Source of the DNA: Sulfolobales archaeon HS-7
GTDB taxonomy: Archaea > Thermoproteota > Thermoprotei_A > Sulfolobales > Sulfolobaceae
DNA length: 64,000 nucleotides
Assembly: GCA_019704295.1 (NCBI GenBank)
Contig: AP024596.1
Coordinates: 62,001 to 126,000, forward strand
Reading direction: 5' to 3'
This document shows positions 43,578 to 52,651 of the stretch, one piece after another (the stretch's first letter is position 1; each line of letters opens with the position of its first letter). The translations under genes were made by a program, and so were the position numbers. The notes under the pieces were generated by a model. The model ran no database searches. It had not been told where the DNA came from and saw nothing but the letters and a program-made list of their open reading frames with translations.

Positions 43578-45653
43578 ATGAAAAGAACGGATGTGGTTGA
43601 ACCTCTTCGAGGAAGAGGAGGATTTGTGGACGATTTCGACTATAAGGGAAAATACGTTTCGTTTGTAAGGAGTCCTTATCCACACGCAAGGATTTTGAAG
43701 ATCGATTACACCGACGTTACAAGAAAAGGGGGACACGTTTTTACCGGTAAGGATATCCGACTCTCCGCTGTGAGAGCGGGAGAAAGGGAAGGAGGTGAAA
43801 CCTCTTCAATTTTAGCTAGGGACAAGGTAAGATACCTAGGAGAACCCGTAACAATGATTGTAGGGGACGATCCCTATCTACTTGAGGATTTAAAGGAATT
43901 AGTTGTAGTTGATTATGAGCCTCTCGAGCCTATTTCCTCCATAGAAAGGGCACTTAAAGACGACGTATTAGTATTCGAGAATTTAAAATCGAATTTGGTG
44001 CTTAGCAGGGAAACCTCATTTGGTTCCCTCCCAAAGAATGATAAACAGATAGAGCTTGAACTTTACTGGTCTAGAAGCTCTGGAAACCCGATCGAACCCT
44101 ACGCTGCAGTTGTTATTCCCCAAGGGGACTCATTAAAGATAATATCTAATCAGCAAGCCCCTTATGCCGTTATTCAGGAAGTAGAGAAAGCTGTTGGCGT
44201 TAAAATAAATCACATCCCTGCAAGACATGGTGGAAGTTTCGGCGCTAAATTCTCCCTTTCTAAATACCTGACCGTTCTAGCATACGCCTCTAAAAAACTG
44301 GATCTACCTCTTAAGTGGATCGAGACCAGAACGGAACATTTGCTCGCCTCTAACTCCAGTGGGCCAGAAAGGAAGTTCAAGGCTAGAGCGTACTTTAAAC
44401 CTTCAGGTGAGGTCACTGGACTGGACTTCGAGATATGGGAGGATATCGGGGCGTCCACTTTTGCAGGACAGCCATTCAAGCCTACCGGCATCTTAGCAGG
44501 TCCTTACAAAATAAGGAATATCAGGTACTTAGTAAATCTAGTGGCCACTAATAAGAATCCTCCTGGTGCATTTAGAGGAGCTGGTACTCCTCCTCATACT
44601 TGGGCTTTAGAAAGGGTCATGGATAACATAGCCGACGAATTGGGTATTGAACGCAGTACCGTAAGAAAGATTAACTTAATCGACTCCTTTCCATACGAAG
44701 CCCCATATGCAGTATACGAATCGGGTAATCCGAGAAAATTACTGGAGCTGGCTCTATCAAGGAATGACCTTTTCTCGCTTCGTAATAACAATATAGGTGT
44801 AGGTATAGCAACCTCGACAGATCCCAGTACACCCTCGGGTTCTGAGGGAGTCAGACTGTCAATTAAGAATGGAAAAATCGTCATAGGTCTAGGATATGGC
44901 CCTGAGGGTCAGGGAAATGAGGACAGTGCGCGGATCTTAGTGTCGAAGTTTCTAGATATACCGATAGACATGGTGGAATATCAGATAATGGATAACATGA
45001 CAGCACCGCAGTCATTCGGACCAGGCGGAAGTAGAATGGCGGCTTTCCTGTCAGGCGCAATAGCAGGAGCTAGTGAGGAATTATTAGCGAGACTCAGAAG
45101 AAAGGCCTTCTCAATACTAGGTGAAGGGTTGGAGTACAAGAGCGGTCATTTCTATAACGATAGGGGAAAGCTATCAATAACCCAACTCGGGGAGGAGAAT
45201 GTGGATTTCATATTCTCCTTGCAGAGTAAAACTAGGTTCAATGCCTATCCCTTTGCATGCGACGTTGCCGTTGTTAGAGTAGACGAGGATAAGATAACGC
45301 CAATCAAGCAGGTCGTATACATTGATTCAGGAGTTCCGATAGATGAAGATCTCGTAAAGGAACAGGTAATAGGAGGGACCGCAATAGGCATTTCCCTAGC
45401 TCTCTATGAATCATATAAGTACTCAGATGACGGATACCTCTTAACAACATCCCTTGCTGATTACGGAATGCCCTCAGCCGCTGACCTCCCAGAAATAGAG
45501 GTCAACATTGAGTATACCCCCTCTACGTCAAACCCTTATGGCGCAAAGGGAATAGGGGAGATCCCTGTAGGTGTTGCAGCTGCGGCGGTAACCAGTGCCG
45601 TAGAAGACGTAATAAAAAGGAAAATCACCAAGATACCTATAGTGCCCCTCTAG
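43578..45653 (+). CDS. Molybdenum hydroxylase large subunit (aldehyde oxidase / xanthine dehydrogenase family)
   Basis: Molybdopterin-binding subunit of the xanthine oxidase family, 691 residues. Sulfolobales members oxidise aldehydes such as glyceraldehyde. Visible: DFDYKGKYVSFVRSPYPHA (family N-terminus), the RGAGTPP-like AFRGAGTPPHTWALE, GQGNEDS in the Mo pocket, GPGGSRM, and the active Glu in GAKGIGEIPVG near the C-terminus. No FeS or FAD subunit gene lies beside it, so the partners must be elsewhere or it works differently. It ends 3 bases from the convergent dsrE gene. Confidence 0.87.
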   Translation: MKRTDVVEPLRGRGGFVDDFDYKGKYVSFVRSPYPHARILKIDYTDVTRKGGHVFTGKDIRLSAVRAGEREGGETSSILARDKVRYLGEPVTMIVGDDPYLLEDLKELVVVDYEPLEPISSIERALKDDVLVFENLKSNLVLSRETSFGSLPKNDKQIELELYWSRSSGNPIEPYAAVVIPQGDSLKIISNQQAPYAVIQEVEKAVGVKINHIPARHGGSFGAKFSLSKYLTVLAYASKKLDLPLKWIETRTEHLLASNSSGPERKFKARAYFKPSGEVTGLDFEIWEDIGASTFAGQPFKPTGILAGPYKIRNIRYLVNLVATNKNPPGAFRGAGTPPHTWALERVMDNIADELGIERSTVRKINLIDSFPYEAPYAVYESGNPRKLLELALSRNDLFSLRNNNIGVGIATSTDPSTPSGSEGVRLSIKNGKIVIGLGYGPEGQGNEDSARILVSKFLDIPIDMVEYQIMDNMTAPQSFGPGGSRMAAFLSGAIAGASEELLARLRRKAFSILGEGLEYKSGHFYNDRGKLSITQLGEENVDFIFSLQSKTRFNAYPFACDVAVVRVDEDKITPIKQVVYIDSGVPIDEDLVKEQVIGGTAIGISLALYESYKYSDDGYLLTTSLADYGMPSAADLPEIEVNIEYTPSTSNPYGAKGIGEIPVGVAAAAVTSAVEDVIKRKITKIPIVPL

Positions 45654-45656
45654 CCC

Positions 45657-46034
45657 TTAGAAGAAAAGCGATCTGTCAGCATCTAATGTAAGGTCTATGA
45701 GCGTGGAACCCCCTACTATACTTACGTCAGATATTACCTGGTCTTCTCTCATATGGCACATATCCTTCAAACTCTGAATACAAACGTACATTTTAACTCC
45801 GTTATCTTTTGCCATATCAAAAAACCTGATAAACGGGTTATCCCCTTTTTTCCTCTCCTCCTCTTGCCACTTTTTATCTAATAGAAGAGGTCCCTTTATC
45901 ATGAAAAATACTGACGTGTCCATTTCCATGGAGGCTGCTATCGATGCCATAAACATTGGGGCATACGTCCTGTCTATATCCTCTGGACCGTGGGTAACTA
46001 CAATCAATATTTTCTTCTTCTCTTCCTCAGCCAT
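45657..46034 (-). CDS. dsrE: DsrE family sulfur-carrier-like protein
   Basis: A 125-residue DsrE-like protein of the type encoded next to Hdr-like clusters, which handles persulfide or thiosulfonate sulfur. Features: [22 protein letters not shown] at the N-terminus, and two Cys near [13 protein letters not shown], the second of them the likely active Cys. The start ATG 46034 follows the site GGTGA five bases upstream; earlier GTG/TTG codons in frame are rejected. Divergent from dsrE2 across 176 bases of A+T-rich DNA. Confidence 0.82.
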   Translation of the reverse strand: MAEEEKKKILIVVTHGPEDIDRTYAPMFMASIAASMEMDTSVFFMIKGPLLLDKKWQEEERKKGDNPFIRFFDMAKDNGVKMYVCIQSLKDMCHMREDQVISDVSIVGGSTLIDLTLDADRSLFF

Positions 46035-46167
46035 AAACTTCACCAAAAAGATGTTACTAATACTAGATTAAATTTCTTTCTTTTAGCATTAACTAGATTA
46101 TGTCATAAACTTTACGAAATTTGTGTAGTAATAAAAATCAATAATATTTTTGTTTATCTAAATAAGG

Positions 46168-46182
46168 GAAAACTTAAAAATT
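46168..46182 (+). promoter_or_regulatory. TATA box of the dsrE2-tusA operon
   Basis: AACTTAAAAAT sits about 35 bases before TTG 46211. With transcription starting about 25 bases on, there is a short leader holding the GGTGA ribosome site. Confidence 0.45.
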
Positions 46183-46210
46183 AATACTCAAATAATGAAA
46201 TGGTGAAAGT

Positions 46211-46633
46211 TTGTCTCAGGACAAGAAAAAAGTCTCAATAATAGTTTTCTCCGGTCAACTGGATAAACTAATGCCCGTTGGGATAATAGCGAGTGGAGCT
46301 GCTGCGAGCGGATGGGAGGTTAATTTGTTTTTCACTTTTTGGGGACTCAACGCGCTAAGAAAGGACATGTTGGAAAAGAACACAGTAATTAGTAAGGAAT
46401 TTGAAAGTTACGCTCCTGCAATAATGGATGCAATGAAGAAAATGAATTACCCTCCATGGTTCGAATTAGTCAAGCAGGCTAAGGAGGTAGGGGAAGTTAA
46501 GGTATTTGCGTGCTCTACTACAATGGAGATGATGGGTGTTAAGAGAGAGATGTTACCAGAATTCGTTGATGACATTGTGGGTGTAGCGACTTTTCTAGAT
46601 AGAGCCGAGGGAGGAATCACCTTATTCATTTGA
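46211..46633 (+). CDS. dsrE2: DsrE2 family protein
   Basis: A 140-residue DsrE2-type protein, a membrane-associated or soluble sulfur carrier in Dsr- and Hdr-type oxidation. The motif VSIIVFSGQLDKLMPVGIIASGAA is followed by EVNLFFTFWGL, and the active Cys lies in VKVFACSTTMEMMG. The start is TTG, four bases after GGTGA. It ends one base before tusA with a ribosome site in between, so the two are co-translated. Confidence 0.85.
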   Translation: MSQDKKKVSIIVFSGQLDKLMPVGIIASGAAASGWEVNLFFTFWGLNALRKDMLEKNTVISKEFESYAPAIMDAMKKMNYPPWFELVKQAKEVGEVKVFACSTTMEMMGVKREMLPEFVDDIVGVATFLDRAEGGITLFI

Positions 46634-46643
46634 GGTGGTAGAG

Positions 46644-46880
46644 GTGAGCGTAAAACCTGTGAAAACGGTCGATGCAAGGGGCATGTATTGTCCAGGACCT
46701 GTTATGGAAACTGCAAAGGCAATTAAACAGATTAATGTAGGCGAAGTGTTGGAAATTTTAGCAACGGATCCCGCAGCGAAGCCGGATATTGAAGCTTGGG
46801 CAAGAAGAACAGGAAACGAGATTTTGAATATAGAACAGCAGGGAGATGCTACCAGAATACTTATTAAAAGAGTTAAATAA
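46644..46880 (+). CDS. tusA: TusA sulfur carrier protein
   Basis: A small TusA protein that accepts sulfane sulfur and delivers it to the Hdr-like complex. The CPGP active motif (MYCPGPVMETAKAI) is present, and the rest matches the family (VLEILATDPAAKPDIEAWA). The GTG at 46644 is preferred over the GTG at 46635, because the ribosome site GGTGG is then five bases upstream. An 8-bp inverted repeat (46891-46911) follows the stop. Confidence 0.92.
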   Translation: MSVKPVKTVDARGMYCPGPVMETAKAIKQINVGEVLEILATDPAAKPDIEAWARRTGNEILNIEQQGDATRILIKRVK

Positions 46881-46890
46881 GAGTTTTTAT

Positions 46891-46911
46891 AATATAAAGG
46901 TTTTTTATATT
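46891..46911 (+). terminator. Possible hairpin after tusA
   Basis: AATATAAA and TTTATATT pair perfectly across a short loop, between tusA and hdrC1. It is A+T only, so it could be a weak hairpin or a TATA-rich promoter of hdrC1 instead. Confidence 0.3.
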
Positions 46912-46940
46912 GTTTGAAAGTACGTTATTAGGTGTTTGAG

Positions 46941-47774
46941 TTGGCCACAGTAAAGTTATCCTTACCCGAGGACCCAAGATATCTCGACATGTCATATGCT
47001 GAGCAAGGACCTCTACCAGAGGAAATGAGAAATTTGGATCAGCTTTCGGAAAAAGATAGAAAACTAGCACTAGAATTTTACCAATCGCTTGCTTCCGACT
47101 TTAGATATAACGAATACTTAAGGGGATGCCTCAATTGCGGGGTTTGTACTTCGAGCTGTCCCGCTGCTAAATTTTACGATTTCGGTCCTCGTGAAATGAT
47201 ACAATACATGATGCGAGGCGAGTACGACAAAATTTATGAGTTCACTAACGAGAAGGTTTGGGCATGTGTCCAGTGCTATACCTGTAGTATGAGGTGTCCT
47301 TTCAACAATGAGATAGCCGGATTGATCATGCTACTGAGGGAGTACGCAGTTAAGTTCGGCTTGGAGTCCGCTAAACAAATACTTGCTCCTTATAGACGAA
47401 TATTGTTAACAGTTCTCACTACGGGTAATCAAGTTACGCCAGATATGATACAACCGGAAACATTTGCGGACTGGGGACCGCAGGCCTTAGAGGAATCAAA
47501 AAACATGGATGTCTACAGAAAAGCTATACCTGTGGACCTAATGCAGAGAACGGATATCGGATGGCATGCCTCCTTACAAACTGCAGTGGAACTCATGACT
47601 ATAATGATTGAAGCCGGGGTTATAGAAAGCCTGAAAAATATTGATAAAGATCTATACGATATGATCATCGACATTTATGAGGAAAGGAAGCAATTCCTTG
47701 AGGAAATAAAGGAGAAATATCAGAAAGGTGAATTAAACGAGGAAGAGCTACCCGATAGCTGGCTAGATTTATAA
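46941..47774 (+). CDS. hdrC1: Sulfur-oxidising Hdr-like complex subunit C1
   Basis: An iron-sulfur protein of the heterodisulfide reductase C type. Two [4Fe-4S] motifs, CLNCGVCTSSCP and CVQCYTCSMRCP, lie at about residues 60-75 and 110-125. The C-terminal half is helical and unusually long. It would pass electrons from the HdrB active site. The start is taken as TTG 46941, five bases after GGTGT; a GTG at 46932 would lie inside the ribosome site. Confidence 0.9.
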   Translation: MATVKLSLPEDPRYLDMSYAEQGPLPEEMRNLDQLSEKDRKLALEFYQSLASDFRYNEYLRGCLNCGVCTSSCPAAKFYDFGPREMIQYMMRGEYDKIYEFTNEKVWACVQCYTCSMRCPFNNEIAGLIMLLREYAVKFGLESAKQILAPYRRILLTVLTTGNQVTPDMIQPETFADWGPQALEESKNMDVYRKAIPVDLMQRTDIGWHASLQTAVELMTIMIEAGVIESLKNIDKDLYDMIIDIYEERKQFLEEIKEKYQKGELNEEELPDSWLDL

Positions 47775-47857
47775 CATAAAGTTCGTCAGTTGTGCAATTT
47801 ACTCATTTTGTCATTTTTTTGTGATTTAGACAGAAATCATGATATTTTATTAATAAA

Positions 47858-47881
47858 AACTTTTTAAGTATCAATGATACT
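47858..47881 (+). promoter_or_regulatory. hdrB1 promoter with overlapping 15-bp palindrome
   Basis: A TATA-like CTTTTTAAGT (about 47860-47869) overlaps the perfect palindrome AGTATCA-A-TGATACT at 47867-47881. The TTG start of hdrB1 follows 21 bases after the palindrome. Binding here would block or assist TBP/TFB loading, so it is a good operator candidate. Confidence 0.5.
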
Positions 47882-47902
47882 ATTTTGATTAGGTGAATTT
47901 GT

Positions 47903-49201
47903 TTGGAAAGTTCAGTAGAACAGAACCCTGAGAGGGAGATGGAGAGAGCATTTCCCAATGACCTGGATTGGGAGGAAATATATCAAAGGGTTATTTACAA
48001 GTATAGCTCACCCCATGGTATTCAACATATTAAAGAACTTATGTACAAGCTCGAGGATAAAGGGGAAATTATAGTCCAACACATAAAACCCAGCAATAAC
48101 CCAGTGGAATATCAAACAATAAATGGAAACCCCAAGAAAATTCCAACTACCAAATTGTGGAACCATAAGTCGTGCGGGCAATGCGGACATATCCCAGGGT
48201 ATCCGACGTCGGTTTTCTGGATAATGAATAAACTCGAGACTGATTACGTTGACGAACCACACCAAACATCATGTACAGGTTGGAATTATCATGCCTCAGG
48301 CGCTTCTAATCCCGTTGCACTAGCAGGTGTCATGGTTAGGAATTTCTGGAGAGCCTACGAAATAGATTATTACCCCCTAATTCATTGCGGAACTTCGTTC
48401 GGTCATTACAAGGAAATCAGAAACATGCTAATACTTCACGACGAAGTAAGGCAAAAGCTTAGACCAATAATGAGAAAACTTGATATGGACATAGTGATCC
48501 CTGAAGAAATTGTTCACTATAGTGAGTGGCTTTACGTAAATAGCAAAAGGGCTGCGTCTCATAAGAGATACGACCTGTCTGAAATAAAGGCCGCGGTCCA
48601 TACGCCATGCCATGTATATAAGTTAGTACCAGATGATACAATTTACGATCCAATAGTGTATCAGGGGAGAAGACCAGCAGCACCTACCGGAACAGTGATT
48701 AATTTCGGTGCAAAACCAGTGGACTACTCCACATGGTGGGACTGCTGTGGTTTCGGATTCAGGCATATACTTACTGAGAGGGAATTCACGCGATCTTTTG
48801 CACTTTTCAAAAAGGTTGTCCCAGCAGTAGAGGAAGCAAATGCTGACGTGTTTGTCACAAGCGATACTGGATGTGTTACTACGCTTGACAAGAGTCAGTG
48901 GGTTGGCAAGGCCCATGGATACAACTATAATCTCCCTGTTTTAGCTGACGCTCAGTTCGCAGCACTTGCTATGGGTGCTGATCCATATAAAATAGGTCAG
49001 ATTCATTGGCATGCTACAGACGTCGAAGGATTCCTAAGGAAGATAGGGGTTCCCATCCAGGAGTATAAGGAACAATTTATTCAATATCTTCAAGATATTA
49101 AAGAGGGAAAGGCTGAAACGGAGTTCCTCTATAAACCTCATAGGAAAATAGACTTTTACTTAGCCCTTCCTGACAGAGTTCAGTATGAAAGACCTCAATA
49201 G
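47903..49201 (+). CDS. hdrB1: Sulfur-oxidising Hdr-like complex subunit B1
   Basis: An HdrB-type subunit with two CCG domains, in the complex oxidising sulfane sulfur to sulfite. The second CCG domain is complete: WWDCCGFGFRH and TSDTGCVTT with TPCHVYK before them. The first is altered: SCGQCGHIPG then TSCTGWNYHASG, without the CC pair. The length, 432, is larger than canonical HdrB. The start is TTG, six bases after GGTGA. Confidence 0.88.
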   Translation: MESSVEQNPEREMERAFPNDLDWEEIYQRVIYKYSSPHGIQHIKELMYKLEDKGEIIVQHIKPSNNPVEYQTINGNPKKIPTTKLWNHKSCGQCGHIPGYPTSVFWIMNKLETDYVDEPHQTSCTGWNYHASGASNPVALAGVMVRNFWRAYEIDYYPLIHCGTSFGHYKEIRNMLILHDEVRQKLRPIMRKLDMDIVIPEEIVHYSEWLYVNSKRAASHKRYDLSEIKAAVHTPCHVYKLVPDDTIYDPIVYQGRRPAAPTGTVINFGAKPVDYSTWWDCCGFGFRHILTEREFTRSFALFKKVVPAVEEANADVFVTSDTGCVTTLDKSQWVGKAHGYNYNLPVLADAQFAALAMGADPYKIGQIHWHATDVEGFLRKIGVPIQEYKEQFIQYLQDIKEGKAETEFLYKPHRKIDFYLALPDRVQYERPQ

Positions 49202-49209
49202 GTGTCATT

Positions 49210-50292
49210 ATGGAGAAGAAAGTATTAGTTATAGGAGCAGGGCCAGCAGGACTTTCAGCCACTAGAGAATTAGTTAATATGGACGTGGATGTAATACTTG
49301 TCGAAAGAGAGGCATGCCTTGGAGGAACACCGAAGAAACTTAATTACAGCCTTCTATTCCCTGAGTTAAGACCCGCTTCAGAGGTAATTGATCCCCTAAT
49401 TAAGGTCGCTAAGGAAAGTCCACGAGTTAAAAAATACGTAAACAGCATAATAGACTCAGTTAAAGAGAGTGAGGACGGATTTGAAGTCTCAATCAAAGAT
49501 AAGGAACAAAAGGTCTCCACAGAAAGAGTTTCGGCAATAATAGCGGCTTCAGGTTTTGAACACTTTGACTCTAGAAGGAAATACGAATACGGTTATGGAT
49601 TAATTCCTAATATATATCAAATCTCCGATATTGAGAGAATGCTAAGTGAAAACAAATTAGTGACGACTCGTGGAGTTCCCCCAAAAAGAGTGGCGATACT
49701 ACTCTGCGTTGGTTCTAGGGATGCAACGGTAGGGAATACCTATTGTTCTAGGGTTTGCTGTGCGGTCTCTATAAAGCAGGCCATGGAGATAAAGGAGAGG
49801 GTACCTGATGCAATAGTACATATCTACTATATGGACATAAGGACGTATGGACTAATGGAAGATAAGCTGTATTGGAGATCGCAATTGGAACACAGAGTGG
49901 GTTACATAAGAGGTAGAATTTCCGAATTCATGAGAGGACCAAACGACACCGTCATTATAAAAGGAGAGGACACTATGAATCTCAACAGAGCTCTTGTTGT
50001 GCCATATGATATGGTTATACTCGCTAACGGAATGGAATTAGGTTTAGGTTCTGCACAGGTGGCAAAGGTCTTAGGACTGCGGTTAGAGGAACACGGATTT
50101 ATAAAACCTTTAGATCCGGATAGACTTCCTGTAGTATCTCAAAGGAAGGGAGTATTCCTGGCGGGTGCATTAACGGGACCGAAGACAATGTCGGATTCCA
50201 TAACTGAAGGTCAAGCTGCAGCCATGAAAGCTTACGAATACGTAACGAAGGGTATATGGGAATACGAAGAGATAAAGGTGACTGCACATTAA
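49210..50292 (+). CDS. hdrA: Sulfur-oxidising Hdr-like complex subunit A
   Basis: The FAD-binding flavoprotein of the Hdr-like complex. GAGPAGLSATREL is the N-terminal dinucleotide motif, with EACLGGTPKK after it. The Hdr signature LLCVGSRD and NTYCSRVCCAVSIKQA is present, supplying Cys for an iron-sulfur cluster. At 360 residues it is a short form. It follows hdrB1 by 8 bases with a GGTGT ribosome site four bases before the ATG. Confidence 0.92.
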   Translation: MEKKVLVIGAGPAGLSATRELVNMDVDVILVEREACLGGTPKKLNYSLLFPELRPASEVIDPLIKVAKESPRVKKYVNSIIDSVKESEDGFEVSIKDKEQKVSTERVSAIIAASGFEHFDSRRKYEYGYGLIPNIYQISDIERMLSENKLVTTRGVPPKRVAILLCVGSRDATVGNTYCSRVCCAVSIKQAMEIKERVPDAIVHIYYMDIRTYGLMEDKLYWRSQLEHRVGYIRGRISEFMRGPNDTVIIKGEDTMNLNRALVVPYDMVILANGMELGLGSAQVAKVLGLRLEEHGFIKPLDPDRLPVVSQRKGVFLAGALTGPKTMSDSITEGQAAAMKAYEYVTKGIWEYEEIKVTAH

Positions 50293-50344
50293 GCAGACAC
50301 TGAATTTAGTTGACATTCATAGTATTACCGAAATTTATAATGCA

Positions 50345-51025
50345 ATGATGGCCAAGGACATAAAGAACACTGGAGGAAATCCAAAGGAATCGATAGAAAT
50401 AATTAGAAAAGCCATGGAAGTTAAGAGCGATTTACTGAAAAATAAGCGAATTTCGAGTGCTAAAGACGTAATGGAAATTTTTTCGATGATATTTTACCTG
50501 AGGAGAAGTGTAAATTCAATAGTGGAGCAGAATAGTATCGCGGAAATCGCGTCAGCTATTGAGAAACTAAGGGATACATCCCTTCCATACGAGGAAAGAG
50601 AAAAGGCATTGATCACTGTCAAGGGGGCTGAAAAAGAGGACTTAGAGGACGCTTCTAGAGAGATAATTCACTTTATCCAACCAGGGGTTTATCCGCTTTG
50701 GACAAGATGGATATGGAATCCTATGAGGAATACAGGTTCACTTACCTACGTTCTTAAGGAGGGTGTAAGGCTAGAAAATAAAGAGCAACTGTTTTCTGCA
50801 TTTAATGAAATCAGAACTGTTCTCGAAACGTTTAATCTAAACACAGGTAACTACTACGGCCTCTCCATATTCTTAGTTTACGCGTATGTTAGGTACTTGG
50901 ATTACACCACACTACTCGCAGTTGATAAGAAGGCAGCAGGACTTCTTCCAACCCACCTAAGTACAACGGCGATGGTGTTAGGGGTAAAACAGTTAATAAG
51001 GGGGATCAATTACGCCAATAGCTGA
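50345..51025 (+). CDS. Hypothetical protein of the Hdr-like cluster (Hyp)
   Basis: The protein of unknown function regularly found between hdrA and hdrC2 in sulfur-oxidising Hdr-like clusters. It is 226 residues, helical, and has no Cys, so it is probably a structural or adapter subunit. Blocks such as IREI-type helices and [16 protein letters not shown] look well conserved. ATG 50345 follows no obvious ribosome site; frames upstream stay open to 50282. Confidence 0.75.
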   Translation: MMAKDIKNTGGNPKESIEIIRKAMEVKSDLLKNKRISSAKDVMEIFSMIFYLRRSVNSIVEQNSIAEIASAIEKLRDTSLPYEEREKALITVKGAEKEDLEDASREIIHFIQPGVYPLWTRWIWNPMRNTGSLTYVLKEGVRLENKEQLFSAFNEIRTVLETFNLNTGNYYGLSIFLVYAYVRYLDYTTLLAVDKKAAGLLPTHLSTTAMVLGVKQLIRGINYANS

Positions 51026-51083
51026 AGTCGAGAAGAAAATAATCAAGGGGTTAATAGAGAAAGATAAGGTAATAGTTGACGGT

Positions 51084-51701
51084 GTGGAAGTTGATGGCAC
51101 ATGGAATGCATTCATCATAGACAGGACTCAAACTGGCTTTGATACGTCTGTATGGGATAAAATAGCCTCAACAGTAGAAGGTAATACGATCAGTCTGTGT
51201 TGGCAATGCGGAACATGTACTAGTGGTTGTACGGCGCGTGAATACGACCCCAATTTCAGTCCGCGGAGATTTATCGATTTAGCAAGGAAGGGAGATAAGC
51301 AATCATTACAGGAACTGGAATCTAGTCTATGGAGATGCTTCTCGTGCCAGAAGTGCACACATAGATGCCCTAAAGGCGTACTTGTGGAGGAGGTAGTTCA
51401 CGCCATTCACAACTACGCTCTGGAGGAAGGCTTAGTCAGAAAAGATCCAGGAACTAAGTTTGATGAGCTATTCCTAAAGGCCGTTATGGATAACGGAGGG
51501 AGGATTTCTGAATTACTCCTAGGTTCTATGGCGGCGAAATACGGTATGGTGTCGTTAAGCCTTAAAGATCTAATCAACGTTTCGTCTGCTCTTCTTAAAA
51601 CAGGTCTGATAAAAACTGTAATGAATCCGGAAAAAGTAAGAAACTGGGAGAAGATTAGAAAAGTATTGGAAAATGCAATGAAGGAGGAGATTAAACTATG
51701 A
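51084..51701 (+). CDS. hdrC2: Sulfur-oxidising Hdr-like complex subunit C2
   Basis: Second HdrC-like iron-sulfur subunit, with [12 protein letters not shown] and [12 protein letters not shown]. The second motif keeps CxxCxxCxxxCP. The listed GTG start 51084 is likely internal: the same frame is open upstream across [19 protein letters not shown], which reads as a natural N-terminus, but no ATG, GTG or TTG precedes it; only ATT (51009) and ATA (51018) are available. The ATA overlaps the end of the previous gene. See findings. Confidence 0.85.
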   Translation: MEVDGTWNAFIIDRTQTGFDTSVWDKIASTVEGNTISLCWQCGTCTSGCTAREYDPNFSPRRFIDLARKGDKQSLQELESSLWRCFSCQKCTHRCPKGVLVEEVVHAIHNYALEEGLVRKDPGTKFDELFLKAVMDNGGRISELLLGSMAAKYGMVSLSLKDLINVSSALLKTGLIKTVMNPEKVRNWEKIRKVLENAMKEEIKL

Positions 51702-52606
51702 CCGAAACCTATGGAAAAGTCGCATTCTATCCGGGATGTGCCCTCGACGGGCTGGGAAAGCCTTATGAGGTTTCAATTCAATTGGTTGCTAACGATTTAG
51801 GTTTAAAGTACGAGAGGTTAGATGACTATAATTGCTGCGGTGCACTCGAAGTTAAGAACGTAAACACAATGGCAGGTTTCCTATTACCAGCAAGAAACCT
51901 CTCCTTGGCAAATAGGGTAAAAGCGAACACGGTAATGTCGGCATGCCCAGGTTGTCACTACTCCCTATCAAGGACTCACTACTTCATGTCCAAATACGTT
52001 AAGGTTAAGGATAGGGTCAACTTCTACCTAAAAGAAATGGGAGAACTTCCATATGAGAACAACTTATTTATGATCCATGTAGTTGAATTCATTAGGAACG
52101 CTTTCGGACCTGAAAAACTTAAAGCAATTGTAAAGAGACGGTTCGATGGACTAAAAGTTGCACCTTATTATGGTTGTCTCTATGTGAGGCCGAAGCAATA
52201 TCTTCAAACTGGGTATATGAAAATTAAAGACGATCCTGAGAGACCGGTTTTCATGGACGAGCTACTACAATCGATAGGAGCGGAGCCGGTCCAATTTGAG
52301 GCTAAGGTGATGTGCTGCGGTGGTCCACACGTATATTCCGACGCCGAAACCTCAATGCATTTGGAGGCAAGGATCATAAAGGAGGCAGTCAGGAACGGTG
52401 CTGAACTGCTTATCACGGACTGTCCATTAGGACATGTTGCAATAGAGACTAACATGACAAAAATTGAGAAAAAATACGGCGTAAGGATATCTCTAGTTTA
52501 CTTTACTCAGTTACTGGCGCTAGCATTGGGACATTCCCCAGAGGAGGTAATGTTAGATGCTAACATCACAAGACCAATGGACGTTCTCAAAAAATATTTA
52601 CGATGA
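51698..52606 (+). CDS. hdrB2: Sulfur-oxidising Hdr-like complex subunit B2
   Basis: A CCG-domain HdrB-like subunit, 302 residues. First domain: [16 protein letters not shown] and SACPGCH, complete. Second domain: [17 protein letters not shown] and TDCPLGH, where the last Cys of CxxC seems to be Gly-His. It would bind the [4Fe-4S]-type active clusters. ATGA overlap with hdrC2. The stop is 45 bases before lbpA, with a TATA box between, so a second promoter may exist. Confidence 0.9.
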   Translation: MTETYGKVAFYPGCALDGLGKPYEVSIQLVANDLGLKYERLDDYNCCGALEVKNVNTMAGFLLPARNLSLANRVKANTVMSACPGCHYSLSRTHYFMSKYVKVKDRVNFYLKEMGELPYENNLFMIHVVEFIRNAFGPEKLKAIVKRRFDGLKVAPYYGCLYVRPKQYLQTGYMKIKDDPERPVFMDELLQSIGAEPVQFEAKVMCCGGPHVYSDAETSMHLEARIIKEAVRNGAELLITDCPLGHVAIETNMTKIEKKYGVRISLVYFTQLLALALGHSPEEVMLDANITRPMDVLKKYLR

Positions 52607-52608
52607 AA

Positions 52609-52620
52609 GGATTTATAAAA
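52609..52620 (+). promoter_or_regulatory. Internal TATA box before lbpA
   Basis: GATTTATAAAAA lies about 37 bases before TTG 52652. It would give lbpA and the ligase their own transcript, with a short leader holding GGTGA. Confidence 0.45.
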
Positions 52621-52651
52621 AATGAAGAGTAGAGAGGAGTGGTGAGAGAAT

